From an uncultured Collinsella sp. (GTDB taxonomy: Bacteria > Actinomycetota > Coriobacteriia > Coriobacteriales > Coriobacteriaceae): DNA of 26,647 nt. Position 1 is the first letter of the stretch. Each line of letters opens with the position of its first letter. The notes beneath the pieces were generated by a model, which had not been told where the DNA came from, ran no database searches, and was given only the letters and a program-made list of their open reading frames with translations. The stretch lies in the NCBI GenBank assembly GCA_902470915.1, contig CABRIB010000017.1, positions 1 through 26,647 of the forward strand, written 5' to 3'. Below are positions 13,107 through 20,097 of the stretch, in pieces. A program made the position numbers and the translations under genes.

Positions 13107-14018
13107 TTAGGCGAGGGGCGTGGACTCCCATTCGCCGGTAGGGTGGGGGATGTCGAAGGTTCGATAGCCGCAGTCGTAGGCGTGGGCTTGCGCTTCGCGG
13201 ATATTCCAGCAGATGTCGCAGGCGCGGTGCGCGTCCGAGCCAAAGGCGATGGGTACCTCGGCGTGGGCGAAGCAACGCAACAGTCCCGTCGAGGGGTAAT
13301 AGTCGTCGAGGCCCTTGCGCGGCGCGGCGGTCGAGACTTCGACACGGCGACCCGTATCGTGGGCGCATTCGGCCATCTGCTCCCAAAACGGCGCCGCGTC
13401 AAAATCGGGCGCAAAGCCTTCCTTCGAAAAGCGCATGACCAGATCGGGGTGGGCCATTACATCAAAGTTAAGCGGGCTCTCGCAGGCGCGGCACCAGTCA
13501 TCGACATAGCGCTCCCACACGCCGTGTACCCCCAGGTTTTCCCAAACATGCAGGTTAGTGTCGTCGTCGATCCAGCCGCAGCGCGAATCGGATGTATCGG
13601 GGCGAGCGACGTCCTCCGTTCCCGCCGTGCCCGCGGCGCCGGCCATGATATCGCCCGGATCGCCAATCCAGTGCACACTGCCCAAGCGCACTATGGCACC
13701 CGCGGACCAGCGTTCAACCAAAGGCTCGCAACCTTCGTACCAGTCGCATTCAAAGCCATAGATAAGCTCGAGCTCCGGCGCGATCTGCGCGGCGAGCTTG
13801 CGGGCGTCCTCAAATGCTAGGCGATGCGCCGTCAGGTCGCCCTCGACAACTTGCACTTCGCAGTTGGCGTCCATGCTGGCGGGCAGGGTGAGGTGGTCGG
13901 TCGAGACCATAATGCGGCAGCCGGTGGCCGCAGCGGCGCGAACGTTGTCCTCAAACGAGGCATGGCCGTCCGAAAACGAAGTATGGGTGTGGCAATCGAC
14001 CAGCGGGCATGCGGGCAT
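13107..14018 (-). CDS. hisK: PHP-family histidinol-phosphatase
   Basis: 303-residue PHP-domain metal phosphatase that should convert histidinol phosphate to histidinol. The first metal motif is VDCHTHTSFSDGH (His10, His12). Further PHP histidines appear in STDHLTLP, GSVHWIG, DVMAHPDL and the terminal GSDAH. The start at 14018 was chosen because AAAGGAGTCGCC immediately precedes it on this strand; a longer frame from 14084 lacks one. A low-complexity glycine/alanine/threonine patch (about residues 127-146) interrupts the domain after the GSVHWIGDP motif. The operon lacks any other phosphatase and this gene is convergent with hisE at 2 bp, so the role is well supported by context. General PHP phosphoesterase activity cannot be excluded. 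Confidence 0.85.
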   Translation of the reverse strand: MPACPLVDCHTHTSFSDGHASFEDNVRAAAATGCRIMVSTDHLTLPASMDANCEVQVVEGDLTAHRLAFEDARKLAAQIAPELELIYGFECDWYEGCEPLVERWSAGAIVRLGSVHWIGDPGDIMAGAAGTAGTEDVARPDTSDSRCGWIDDDTNLHVWENLGVHGVWERYVDDWCRACESPLNFDVMAHPDLVMRFSKEGFAPDFDAAPFWEQMAECAHDTGRRVEVSTAAPRKGLDDYYPSTGLLRCFAHAEVPIAFGSDAHRACDICWNIREAQAHAYDCGYRTFDIPHPTGEWESTPLA

Positions 14019-14050
14019 GGCGACTCCTTTGCAGTTGGCGAATCCGCTCC

Positions 14051-14056
14051 ATTGTA
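14051..14056 (-). promoter_or_regulatory. Candidate -10 for the histidinol-phosphatase gene
   Basis: On the minus strand TACAAT occupies 14056-14051, 33 bp before the start codon. No clear -35 is seen. Confidence 0.35.
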
Positions 14057-14148
14057 ACGGCGCGGCGTCTAACGCGCCGGGCACGCTGCGAGTCGAAATC
14101 GAGTGGAAAGGCTGCGCGGCGCGCGGTGCGGCCTCGCTTGTGCTCTCA

Positions 14149-14213
14149 AAACATGTACATCAGCCTCCAAAAGCTGCAAAAAATGACATGTTTGGAGGCT
14201 GACGTACACGTTT
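14149..14213. repeat. Long imperfect palindrome between divergent genes
   Basis: Bases 14149-14171 pair with 14191-14213 at 21 of 23 positions (two A-C mismatches) around a 19-nt loop. The inner arm CAGCCTCCAAA/TTTGGAGGCTG is perfect. It sits in the 331-bp region between the divergent phosphatase and LarC-like genes, which otherwise shows only promoter candidates. Without a T-tract and between two 5' ends, it is not a terminator. Possible roles are a dispersed palindromic repeat or a regulatory site. Confidence 0.8.
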
Positions 14214-14297
14214 GGCTGAGGCGGTGGAGTGTCGGTTTCTTGCGGACAAGGAAAATCGCGCTCATCGCGCGCCGCCACACTTGCGCCGCCCGCGATG

Positions 14298-14306
14298 TGC
14301 TAGCGT
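14298..14306 (+). promoter_or_regulatory. Candidate extended -10 for the larC-like operon
   Basis: TGCTAGCGT fits TGnTAnnnT, 44 bp before the start at 14350. The -35 is not clear. Confidence 0.45.
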
Positions 14307-14349
14307 TTGGATGAACAAAACGAGCCCGCGCGGAAAGGATCCGGACCGT

Positions 14350-14835
14350 ATGCAATGCGATAGCAAATCTCCGCTGTCCCGCGAGACCGATGCACCCGAA
14401 ACCATCGTCAAGCTGGAGTGCGACATCGACGATGCGTCGCCCGAGGTGCTCGCCTATGCCGCCGACCGCTTGCGCGAGGCGGGCGCCCGCGAAGTGCACT
14501 GGCTGCCTCTCTACTGCAAAAAAGGTCGTCCCGGCTGGCAGCTGCAGGTAATCTGCGCCCGCGAGGACATTGACCGTCTGCAGATGATCATCTTTTTGGA
14601 AACCACGACCAACGGCATCCGCCGCCAGGTTATGGAGCGCGTCTGTCTGCCGCGTCGTTTTGAGCAGGTGGCGACGCCTTGGGGCGAGGTGGCCGTTAAA
14701 GTAGCCATCCTGCCCGACGGCAGTGAGCGTGCGGCGCCCGAGTACGAGGACTGCTCCCGCCTCGCTCGCGAGCACAACGTGCCGCTCCAACGCGTGATGC
14801 AGGCGGCCCAGAGCGCGGCACTGCGATTTGAATAG
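14350..14835 (+). CDS. Stand-alone LarC C-terminal (LarC2-like, DUF111) protein
   Basis: 161 residues matching the C-terminal part of LarC, the CTP-dependent nickel insertase that finishes the nickel-pincer cofactor of lactate racemase. Matching blocks are LECDIDDASPEV (start of the domain), a CKKGRPG turn, FLETTTNGIRRQVMERVCLPR, TPWGEVAVKV and PEYEDCSRLAREHNVPL. The N-terminal LarC1 region is absent: upstream sequence is an unrelated intergenic region and the minus-strand phosphatase. In lactobacilli LarC1 and LarC2 are joined by programmed frameshifting; here only the second part exists, so cofactor synthesis at this locus is doubtful. The start at 14350 follows AAAGGA; an in-frame ATG at 14311 is possible. 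It probably heads an operon with the two following genes. Confidence 0.8.
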   Translation: MQCDSKSPLSRETDAPETIVKLECDIDDASPEVLAYAADRLREAGAREVHWLPLYCKKGRPGWQLQVICAREDIDRLQMIIFLETTTNGIRRQVMERVCLPRRFEQVATPWGEVAVKVAILPDGSERAAPEYEDCSRLAREHNVPLQRVMQAAQSAALRFE

Positions 14836-14891
14836 CGCGGCCGGCGACATCCCGCGCCCAGTCATATCAACCCCACCCGAAAGGACTCCCC

Positions 14892-15440
14892 ATGAAATAC
14901 CTCATCGCTTCCGACATTCACGGCTCGGCATATTGGACCGAACGCCTGGTCGCCGCCATCGAGTCCGAGCAGCCCGACCGCATCGTGCTGCTGGGCGACC
15001 TGCTCTACCACGGTCCGCGCAACGACCTGCCGCGCGATTACGCCCCCAAGCGCGTGATCCCGCTGCTCAACGCCCTGGCCGACCGCATCATCGCGGTGCG
15101 CGGCAACTGTGACGCCGAGGTCGACCAGATGGTCCTCGACTTTCCCGTCATGGCCGACTACGCCACGCTGTTCGACGAGACCGGCCGCGAGCTGTTCCTG
15201 ACGCACGGCCATGTCTTTGGCGCCGGCATGCACAACAGCGTCGACCACGCGCCCGCGCTGCCCGAGGGCTCCGCGCTCGTCTACGGTCACACGCACACCA
15301 AGGTTAACGAGGCAAGCGAGGCGCACCCGGGCCTGTGGCTCTTCAACCCCGGCAGCGTGAGCATTCCCAAGGACGGCACGCACAGCTACGGCATCTACGA
15401 GGGCGGCGCGTTCCGTCACGTGATCCTGGAGGAGGAGTAA
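14892..15440 (+). CDS. yfcE: YfcE-like metallophosphodiesterase
   Basis: 182-residue calcineurin-like phosphoesterase of the YfcE/MJ0936 type, which cleaves phosphodiesters using two divalent metals. All metal motifs are present in order: SDIHG (Asp8, His10), LLGDLLYHG, RGNCDAE, LTHGH and YGHTH. The segment LFNPGSVSIPKDGTHSYGIYE near the C-terminus is typical of YfcE. Its length equals the family's usual 180 or so. The natural substrate is unknown. It lies 56 bp after the LarC-like gene and 2 bp before mazG, so it is likely co-transcribed with both. Confidence 0.92.
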   Translation: MKYLIASDIHGSAYWTERLVAAIESEQPDRIVLLGDLLYHGPRNDLPRDYAPKRVIPLLNALADRIIAVRGNCDAEVDQMVLDFPVMADYATLFDETGRELFLTHGHVFGAGMHNSVDHAPALPEGSALVYGHTHTKVNEASEAHPGLWLFNPGSVSIPKDGTHSYGIYEGGAFRHVILEEE

Positions 15441-15442
15441 CC

Positions 15443-16303
15443 ATGGCGCAGCACATGGATCAGCAAAATGCCGAGGGTTCGCGCGACCTGTCCACGCTGG
15501 TCGACGCGTCGGCCGAGCTGCAGCATCTGGTGCAGACCATCTGGCGCCTGCGTCAGCCCGATGGCTGCCCGTGGGACCGTGAGCAGACGCACCACAGCAT
15601 CGGCAAGAACATGATCGAGGAGGCCTACGAGGCACTCGACTGCATCGAGGCGGACGACGCGGTTCACCTACGCGAGGAGCTGGGCGACGTGCTCATGCAG
15701 GTCGTGCTGCATGCGCAGATTGCGGCGGACGCCGGCGAGTTTACGCTGGCCGACGTGGCGCGCGATATCGACGCCAAGCTCATCCGACGCCATCCGCACG
15801 TGTTTGGCGATGTGGATGCCGAGAGCTCCGACGAAGTGCTCAAGATTTGGGATGAGGTCAAGCTTGCCGAGAGGGCTGCCAAGGACAAGGCCGTGGCGGC
15901 GGGCGAGGCCGCGCCCGAGGGTCTGCTCGACGGCGTGCCCACGCATCTGCCGGCGCTGATGCAGGCTCAGAAGGTGTCGCGCAAGGCGGCTGCCGTGGGC
16001 TTTGAGTGGGAGACGGTCCAGGATGTGTGGGACGAGGTCGCCGAGGAGCGTGCCGAGTTTGAGGCCGAGGCCCCTGGCTCGCCCGAGCGCGAAATGGAGT
16101 TTGGCGATCTGCTCTTTGCCCTGGTCAACGTCGCGCGCAAGGAGGGTATCGACGCCGAGAGCGCCCTGCGCGCGAGCACGGCCAAGTTTCGCCGTCGCTG
16201 GGCTGCGATGGAGCAGATGGCGGCCGATGCCCACGTGGATCTTGCCGAGCTTTCGACCCACGGCCTCAACGACCTGTGGGATGCCGCAAAGGCGGAGGAG
16301 TAA
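15443..16303 (+). CDS. mazG: Nucleoside triphosphate pyrophosphohydrolase MazG
   Basis: 286-residue two-domain MazG, which hydrolyses NTPs and dNTPs to monophosphates and pyrophosphate to clean the pool or lower stress nucleotides. The first domain starts LRQPDGCPWDREQTHHSI. Its metal-binding helices are MIEEAYEALD and LREELGDVLMQVVLHA, followed by RRHPHVFGD and EVLKIWDEVK. The second MazG repeat (about 165-270) holds EREMEFGDLLFALVNVARK. The start at 15443 follows GGAGGAGGAG at the yfcE end. In many actinobacteria mazG neighbours eno, as here. A terminator follows. Confidence 0.95.
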   Translation: MAQHMDQQNAEGSRDLSTLVDASAELQHLVQTIWRLRQPDGCPWDREQTHHSIGKNMIEEAYEALDCIEADDAVHLREELGDVLMQVVLHAQIAADAGEFTLADVARDIDAKLIRRHPHVFGDVDAESSDEVLKIWDEVKLAERAAKDKAVAAGEAAPEGLLDGVPTHLPALMQAQKVSRKAAAVGFEWETVQDVWDEVAEERAEFEAEAPGSPEREMEFGDLLFALVNVARKEGIDAESALRASTAKFRRRWAAMEQMAADAHVDLAELSTHGLNDLWDAAKAEE

Positions 16304-16307
16304 GACT

Positions 16308-16353
16308 GCGGGAACGACGGGCTGACACGCCTCATCGTTCTCGCTAAATTTTT
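16308..16353 (+). terminator. Intrinsic terminator after mazG
   Basis: GCGGGAACGA (16308-16317) pairs with TCGTTCTCGC (16335-16344) with one G-U pair, followed by TAAATTTTT. The loop is 17 nt. Confidence 0.75.
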
Positions 16354-16374
16354 CGAAAATCAAGTGTATCCCTC

Positions 16375-16419
16375 GGCTAACTTAGGGCATAATGCAAAAA
16401 GTGCGACATGGCTAACTTA
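16375..16419 (+). promoter_or_regulatory. Enolase promoter region with direct repeats
   Basis: CATAAT (16388-16393) is a good -10 candidate 100 bp before eno. It lies between two identical 10-mers, GGCTAACTTA at 16375-16384 and 16410-16419, 35 bp apart. The first overlaps the spacer and the second the likely early transcribed region, so they may be regulator sites. No strong -35 is visible. Confidence 0.5.
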
Positions 16420-16492
16420 CGGAGGCGCACCGACGGTGCGCGGTCAGCCGGTCGCTTGCATCCACTACGTTTCCAAGTGAGAGGGAGACAAC

Positions 16493-17782
16493 ATGAGTGA
16501 CATTTTGGACGTCTATGGTCGTGAGGTGCTCGACAGCCGCGGCAACCCCACCGTCGAGGTCGAGGTCGTGCTCGAGGACGGTAGCTTCGGCCGCGCGATG
16601 GTGCCTTCGGGCGCTTCGACCGGCGCCTTTGAGGCATGTGAGCTGCGCGACGGCGACAAGGGTCGCTATCTGGGCAAGGGTGTTTCGCAGGCCGTCGAGC
16701 ATGTCAACAACGAGTGCGCTAACGCCGTCGTGGGCCTCGATGCCTTCGACCAGCGCGCCATCGATGCCGCGCTGATTGCCGCGGACGGTACCCCTAACAA
16801 GACCAAGCTCGGTGCCAACGCCATCCTGGGCGTGTCGCTGGCCACCGCCCGCGCCGCTGCCGAGTCGGCGGGCCTGTCGCTGTACCAGTACCTGGGCGGC
16901 GTCAACGCTCATCTGCTGCCCACGCCCATGATGAACATCCTCAACGGCGGCGTGCATGCCGACAATAACGTCGACTTCCAGGAGTTCATGATCATGCCGG
17001 TGGGCGCCCCGAGCTTTGCCGAGGGCTTGCGCTGGTGCGCCGAGGTCTACCACACCCTCAAGGGCGTGCTGCACGAGGCCGGCCTTGGCGGCGGCGTGGG
17101 CGACGAGGGTGGCTTCGCGCCCAACCTCAAGACCAATGCCGAGCCGTTCGAGTACATTACCAAGGCCGTCGAGAAGGCTGGCTTTAAGCCCGGCGTCGAC
17201 TTCATGTACGCCATGGATCCGGCGTCCACCGAGTTCTACAACGCCGAGACCGGCATGTACGAGCTCAAGGGCGAGGGTGTGGAGTACACGAGCGCCCAGA
17301 TGGTCGACTACTGGGAGAAGCTCGTCGATACCTATCCCATCATCTCCATCGAGGACGGCATGGCCGAGGAGGACTGGGACGGCTGGGTCGAGCTCACCCG
17401 CCGCATTGGCAATAAGGTGCAGCTCGTAGGCGACGATCTGTTCGTCACCAACACCGAGCGCCTCAAGAAGGGCATCGAGCTGGGCGCCGCCAACGCGATC
17501 CTGGTCAAGGTCAACCAGATCGGCACGCTCACCGAGTCGCTCGAGGCCATCGAAACCGCCAAGGAGGCCGGCTACGCTTGCATCGTGAGCCACCGCTCCG
17601 GCGAGACCGAGGACTCCACGATCGCCGACCTGGTCGTGGGCGTCAACGCCGGTCAGATCAAGTCGGGCGCCCCGTGCCGCAGCGACCGTATCGCCAAGTA
17701 CAACCAGCTCATCCGTATCGAGGACGAGCTCGAGGGCAGCGCGCGCTACGCCGGCAAGGCCGCGTTCTACAACATTCGCTAG
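16493..17782 (+). CDS. eno: Enolase
   Basis: 429 residues, full length. It converts 2-phosphoglycerate to phosphoenolpyruvate in glycolysis. Signatures in order: VLDSRGNPTVEVEV, KLGANAILGVSLA, the substrate-loop VGDEGGFAPNL, metal ligands in MYAMDPASTEF, SIEDGMAEEDWDGW and LVGDDLFVTN, the catalytic lysine in LVKVNQIGTLTE, and IVSHRSGETEDSTIADL. The segment before VGDEGG reads LGGGVGD where many enolases have LNTAVGD, a mild variation. GAGAGGGAG precedes the ATG. It is a single-gene transcript bounded by terminators on both sides. Confidence 0.98.
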   Translation: MSDILDVYGREVLDSRGNPTVEVEVVLEDGSFGRAMVPSGASTGAFEACELRDGDKGRYLGKGVSQAVEHVNNECANAVVGLDAFDQRAIDAALIAADGTPNKTKLGANAILGVSLATARAAAESAGLSLYQYLGGVNAHLLPTPMMNILNGGVHADNNVDFQEFMIMPVGAPSFAEGLRWCAEVYHTLKGVLHEAGLGGGVGDEGGFAPNLKTNAEPFEYITKAVEKAGFKPGVDFMYAMDPASTEFYNAETGMYELKGEGVEYTSAQMVDYWEKLVDTYPIISIEDGMAEEDWDGWVELTRRIGNKVQLVGDDLFVTNTERLKKGIELGAANAILVKVNQIGTLTESLEAIETAKEAGYACIVSHRSGETEDSTIADLVVGVNAGQIKSGAPCRSDRIAKYNQLIRIEDELEGSARYAGKAAFYNIR

Positions 17783-17854
17783 GCAGCGGCGTGTGCGGCG
17801 GCGGGGCTGACTCGGATTCGCCTCGCTTCCGCCGGGCGCTGTTGAGCACCATTG

Positions 17855-17886
17855 GGCGCTGGGCCATATGGCTCAGCGCCTTTTTT
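17855..17886 (+). terminator. Intrinsic terminator after eno
   Basis: GGCGCTGGGCC (17855-17865) pairs with GGCTCAGCGCC (17870-17880) with one G-U pair and an ATAT loop, followed by six T (17881-17886). Confidence 0.93.
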
Positions 17887-17925
17887 ATGTCGAGCAAAGG
17901 CTGGCGAAGGCGGCGCGGGCGCTCG

Positions 17926-17934
17926 TGCTATAAC
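17926..17934 (+). promoter_or_regulatory. Candidate extended -10 for the divIC-like gene
   Basis: TGCTATAAC contains a near-consensus TATAAC preceded by TG, 44 bp before the start at 17978 and 40 bp after the eno terminator. The -35 is weak. Confidence 0.5.
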
Positions 17935-17977
17935 TAGAATACTTAGCGCAAACAAACCTCAACCGCACAAGGCGCAC

Positions 17978-18739
17978 ATGGATCAGATTTACGACAACAG
18001 GTACTATTCCGCCGGTTCGCGTGAGCCGTCGCCTCGCCGTGCGCGCACAGTGCAGCTCGGTGGGTCCGCCTACGCCGGCGCCGACCGCTCCACGCAGCGC
18101 CCGACAAGTACCTCGCGCCCCAATGCTCATGTGAATACTTCGGCAGATGGACCGGTGCGCCCGGCACGTTCGTCGCATGCGTCGCGTCCCTCGGCCCAGA
18201 TGCACGACAGGTCGAGCAGGCCCTCGAGCCGTCTTTCGGGCTCGGACTTTATGCGCTACGCCAATGACAATGCGGTGGTCAAGGCGATCTATGACTTTAC
18301 GCATGGCTCTCTGCGCCCGCTGTTTATCGGCATTGTCGTGGCGCTGGCGCTCGTGAGCCTGTATTTCCCCGTGCGCGATCTGTACGTGGCAAAGCGTTCG
18401 AGCGATATCTTGGCCAAGCAGGTCGAGATTCGTCAGCAATACAATGATGAGCTGCAAAAAAGCGTCGACAAACTGCTCTCGGAGGAGGGCATTAAGGATG
18501 CGGCGTCCGAGGATCTGGGCCTGGTGATGCCCGGCGAGAAGAGGGTTGAAGTGCAGGGCCTGGACGACGATTCGGATTCGTCTTCGAGCAAGAAGTCGTC
18601 GAACGCCAAGAAGGCCAGCGAAGTTGCCAAGGAAATCGAAGAAGTCGGTAAGGACGCCCCGTGGTACATCCAGGCGCTCGACATGCTGTTTGGGTTTAAC
18701 GGTGTCGAGGGCCAGACGGTCGTGTCCAACGGCAAATAG
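17978..18739 (+). CDS. DivIC/FtsB-like septum formation initiator protein
   Basis: 253 residues. Residues 1 to about 100 are a disordered, arginine/serine/proline-rich cytoplasmic tail. One membrane helix follows (about 112-132, GIVVALALVSLYFP), then a coiled coil (about 138-168) outside the membrane, the standard FtsB/DivIC arrangement in the divisome. The motif around EEGIKDAASEDLGLVMPGEK (about 169-188) is the conserved part after the coiled coil. The C-terminal half adds an acidic/serine/lysine-rich stretch and a short hydrophobic end. FtsB/DivIC proteins are usually about 100-150 residues, so both tails are extra. The ribosome-binding site is weak (AAGG). The eno-divIC-ppx order matches other actinobacteria, though the DUF501 gene often found here is missing. 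Confidence 0.82.
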   Translation: MDQIYDNRYYSAGSREPSPRRARTVQLGGSAYAGADRSTQRPTSTSRPNAHVNTSADGPVRPARSSHASRPSAQMHDRSSRPSSRLSGSDFMRYANDNAVVKAIYDFTHGSLRPLFIGIVVALALVSLYFPVRDLYVAKRSSDILAKQVEIRQQYNDELQKSVDKLLSEEGIKDAASEDLGLVMPGEKRVEVQGLDDDSDSSSSKKSSNAKKASEVAKEIEEVGKDAPWYIQALDMLFGFNGVEGQTVVSNGK

Positions 18740-18759
18740 CGCCCGGAGGGGAGCCCGCA

Positions 18760-19761
18760 ATGGCAGATTGCAAACGATATAAGGTGGCGGCGATCGATCT
18801 GGGAACGGTGTCGTCGCGACTGGTGCTGGCGCAGGTCGAGGGCGGGGCGATCGTGGAATCGTCCAAGCATACCGAGATTACCGACCTGGGCGAGGGTGTG
18901 GACGCGACGGGTCGCTTTTGCGAGGCGGCGGTCGAGCGCGTGCTCGCTGCATGCCGCATGTTTGTGGACGAGGCGCGTGCCTTTGGGGCCGCGTGCATTT
19001 GCACCACATGCACGAGCGCCGCGCGCGATGCATCCAATGCCGCACTGCTGCTGGACGGTCTGCGTGAGCTGGGGCTCGAACCGCAGGTGATTCCGGGCGA
19101 GGTCGAGGCGCGCCTGACGTTTTTTGGCGTGGCGCACGACTTTGCCGGCGAGCGCATCATTGTTGCCGATTCGGGCGGCGGATCCACGGAGCTCGCGACG
19201 GGCGTCTATGCGCTGGAGCGTGGGGTCTTTGCGCTGGAGGGCACGCGTTCGCTGGACATCGGTTGTCGCCGTGTGACGGAGCGATTTTTCTCGGCACTGC
19301 CGCCCGCACGCGGCGAGCTTACTGCCGCTGCCGCGTGGGCGGGCGAGCAGTTCGCTGCCTATTTTGAGGGCCTGCCGAGCAATTTTGAGCGCGCCGAACG
19401 CTTGGTCGCAGTGGGTGGCACCGTCACCACACTCGTGGCGCTCGTTCATGAGCTGGAACCGTACGATTCGAGCTTTGTGCACCTGCGCGAGCTTTCGCTG
19501 GATCAGGTTTCGGCCGCTATCGAGCGCATGTCTGCGTTGGATGCGGACGGCATCGCCGCTCTACCGGGTGTACAGCCCAAACGCGCGGGCGTGATCTTGG
19601 CTGGTGCCGTGGTAATCCGCGAGCTTATGCGAGCCGGCGGCTACAAGACGCTCACTGTAAGCGAGAACAGCTTACTCGCCGGCATGGCCGCCACCATCAA
19701 CGAGGCTCTCGACGGTGCGACCCCCACCATCTCCTGGACCCCAGAGCTCAGCACCCTCTAA
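18760..19761 (+). CDS. Ppx/GppA-family phosphatase
   Basis: 333 residues with the actin-like ATPase fold of exopolyphosphatase/pppGpp phosphatase. The first phosphate loop is AAIDLGTVSSRL; CTTCTSAARDASN and the catalytic-glutamate region IPGEVEARLTFFG follow. The second loop is VADSGGGSTELATG. LDIGCRRVTERFF and VAVGGTVTTLVAL are also family motifs. At 333 residues it is the short form without the C-terminal HD-like domain. It may degrade polyphosphate or guanosine pentaphosphate; sequence alone does not decide. It is 20 bp after the divIC-like gene with GGAGGGGAG before the ATG, so it is co-transcribed. A palindrome abuts its stop. Confidence 0.88.
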   Translation: MADCKRYKVAAIDLGTVSSRLVLAQVEGGAIVESSKHTEITDLGEGVDATGRFCEAAVERVLAACRMFVDEARAFGAACICTTCTSAARDASNAALLLDGLRELGLEPQVIPGEVEARLTFFGVAHDFAGERIIVADSGGGSTELATGVYALERGVFALEGTRSLDIGCRRVTERFFSALPPARGELTAAAAWAGEQFAAYFEGLPSNFERAERLVAVGGTVTTLVALVHELEPYDSSFVHLRELSLDQVSAAIERMSALDADGIAALPGVQPKRAGVILAGAVVIRELMRAGGYKTLTVSENSLLAGMAATINEALDGATPTISWTPELSTL

Positions 19762-19762
19762 A

Positions 19763-19833
19763 TAAGTTGCGGTGAAATAGTTCCTAAATAAGCTGGTAAA
19801 CGGTATAAACAGGATCTATTCCACCGCAACTTA
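19763..19833. repeat. Long palindrome abutting the ppx stop
   Basis: TAAGTTGCGGTGAAATAG (19763-19780) pairs with CTATTCCACCGCAACTTA (19816-19833) at 17 of 18 positions around an AT-rich 35-nt loop. It starts 1 bp after the stop codon. The T-tract typical of terminators is missing. It looks like a dispersed palindromic element that may also protect or end the ppx mRNA. Confidence 0.75.
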
Positions 19834-19841
19834 GAGCTCCG

Positions 19842-19918
19842 CCGGCGTGTAAAAGAAACGAGCCCGCATCCCTGGGGGACACGAGCTCGTAAACAATACA
19901 TGGTAGGGGCGGTGGGAC
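19842..19918 (-). repeat. Degenerate duplicate of tRNA-Leu 3' end plus terminator (copy A)
   Basis: On the minus strand this reads the last 15 bases of tRNA-Leu (GTCCCACCGCCCCTA), CCA, a spacer and a terminator-like hairpin. It matches 20038-20115 at roughly 66-67 of 78 positions. The rest of a tRNA is missing, so it is not a functional tRNA. The hairpin closing pair is A-T here and G-C in copy B, a compensatory change. Confidence 0.8.
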
Positions 19919-20037
19919 GTCTGCGTATTTGCTGCGCAAATACGCACCGGCTTCGGCCGCCTGTCGGCGCCCTCGCCGGCTCGCTACGGATGCTGCGCGT
20001 CCGCTTAACGCTCGCCCCCTCGCGGGTTCGAGTCCCA
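19919..20037. other. Segment between the tRNA-end duplicates, with tRNA-like T-arm
   Basis: It contains a perfect 10-bp hairpin at 19922-19946 (loop CTGCG) and, at its right end on the plus strand, GGGTTCGAGTCCCACC. That is a T-loop-like sequence in the opposite orientation to the real tRNA-Leu. The octamer GGTGGGAC at its left (19911-19918) and GTCCCACC at its right (20032-20039) form terminal inverted repeats. No complete cloverleaf could be drawn. Confidence 0.55.
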
Positions 20038-20045
20038 CCGGCATC

Positions 20046-20089
20046 TAAAAGAAGCGAGCCCGCATCCCTGGGGAACACGGGCTCGCAAG
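20046..20089 (-). terminator. Terminator of tRNA-Leu (within copy B)
   Basis: On the minus strand GCGAGCCCG...CGGGCTCGC forms a 9-bp GC-rich stem about 10 bases after the encoded CCA, followed by TTCTTTT. Confidence 0.75.
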
Positions 20090-20097
20090 CAATCATA

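Larger units (their letters stand above)
19762..20097. other. 336-bp non-coding region between ppx and tRNA-Leu
   Basis: This holds the palindrome 19763-19833, two near-identical copies of the tRNA-Leu 3' flank (19842-19918 and 20038-20115) and a GC-rich 119-bp segment between them. Open frames here (for example on the minus strand 19784-20044) are artefacts of tRNA-end sequence and are not called. Confidence 0.7.

Noticed and set aside
14212..14349. Possible LarC1 segment joined by frameshift to the LarC2-like gene
   Set aside because: Translations upstream show no LarC1 similarity; the region is intergenic and contains the 14149-14213 palindrome.
19784..20044. Minus-strand 86-residue frame beginning MPVGLEPARGRAL
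   Set aside because: The VGLEPA-type peptide is the reverse reading of a tRNA T-arm, a common false gene; the region is tRNA-derived repeat.
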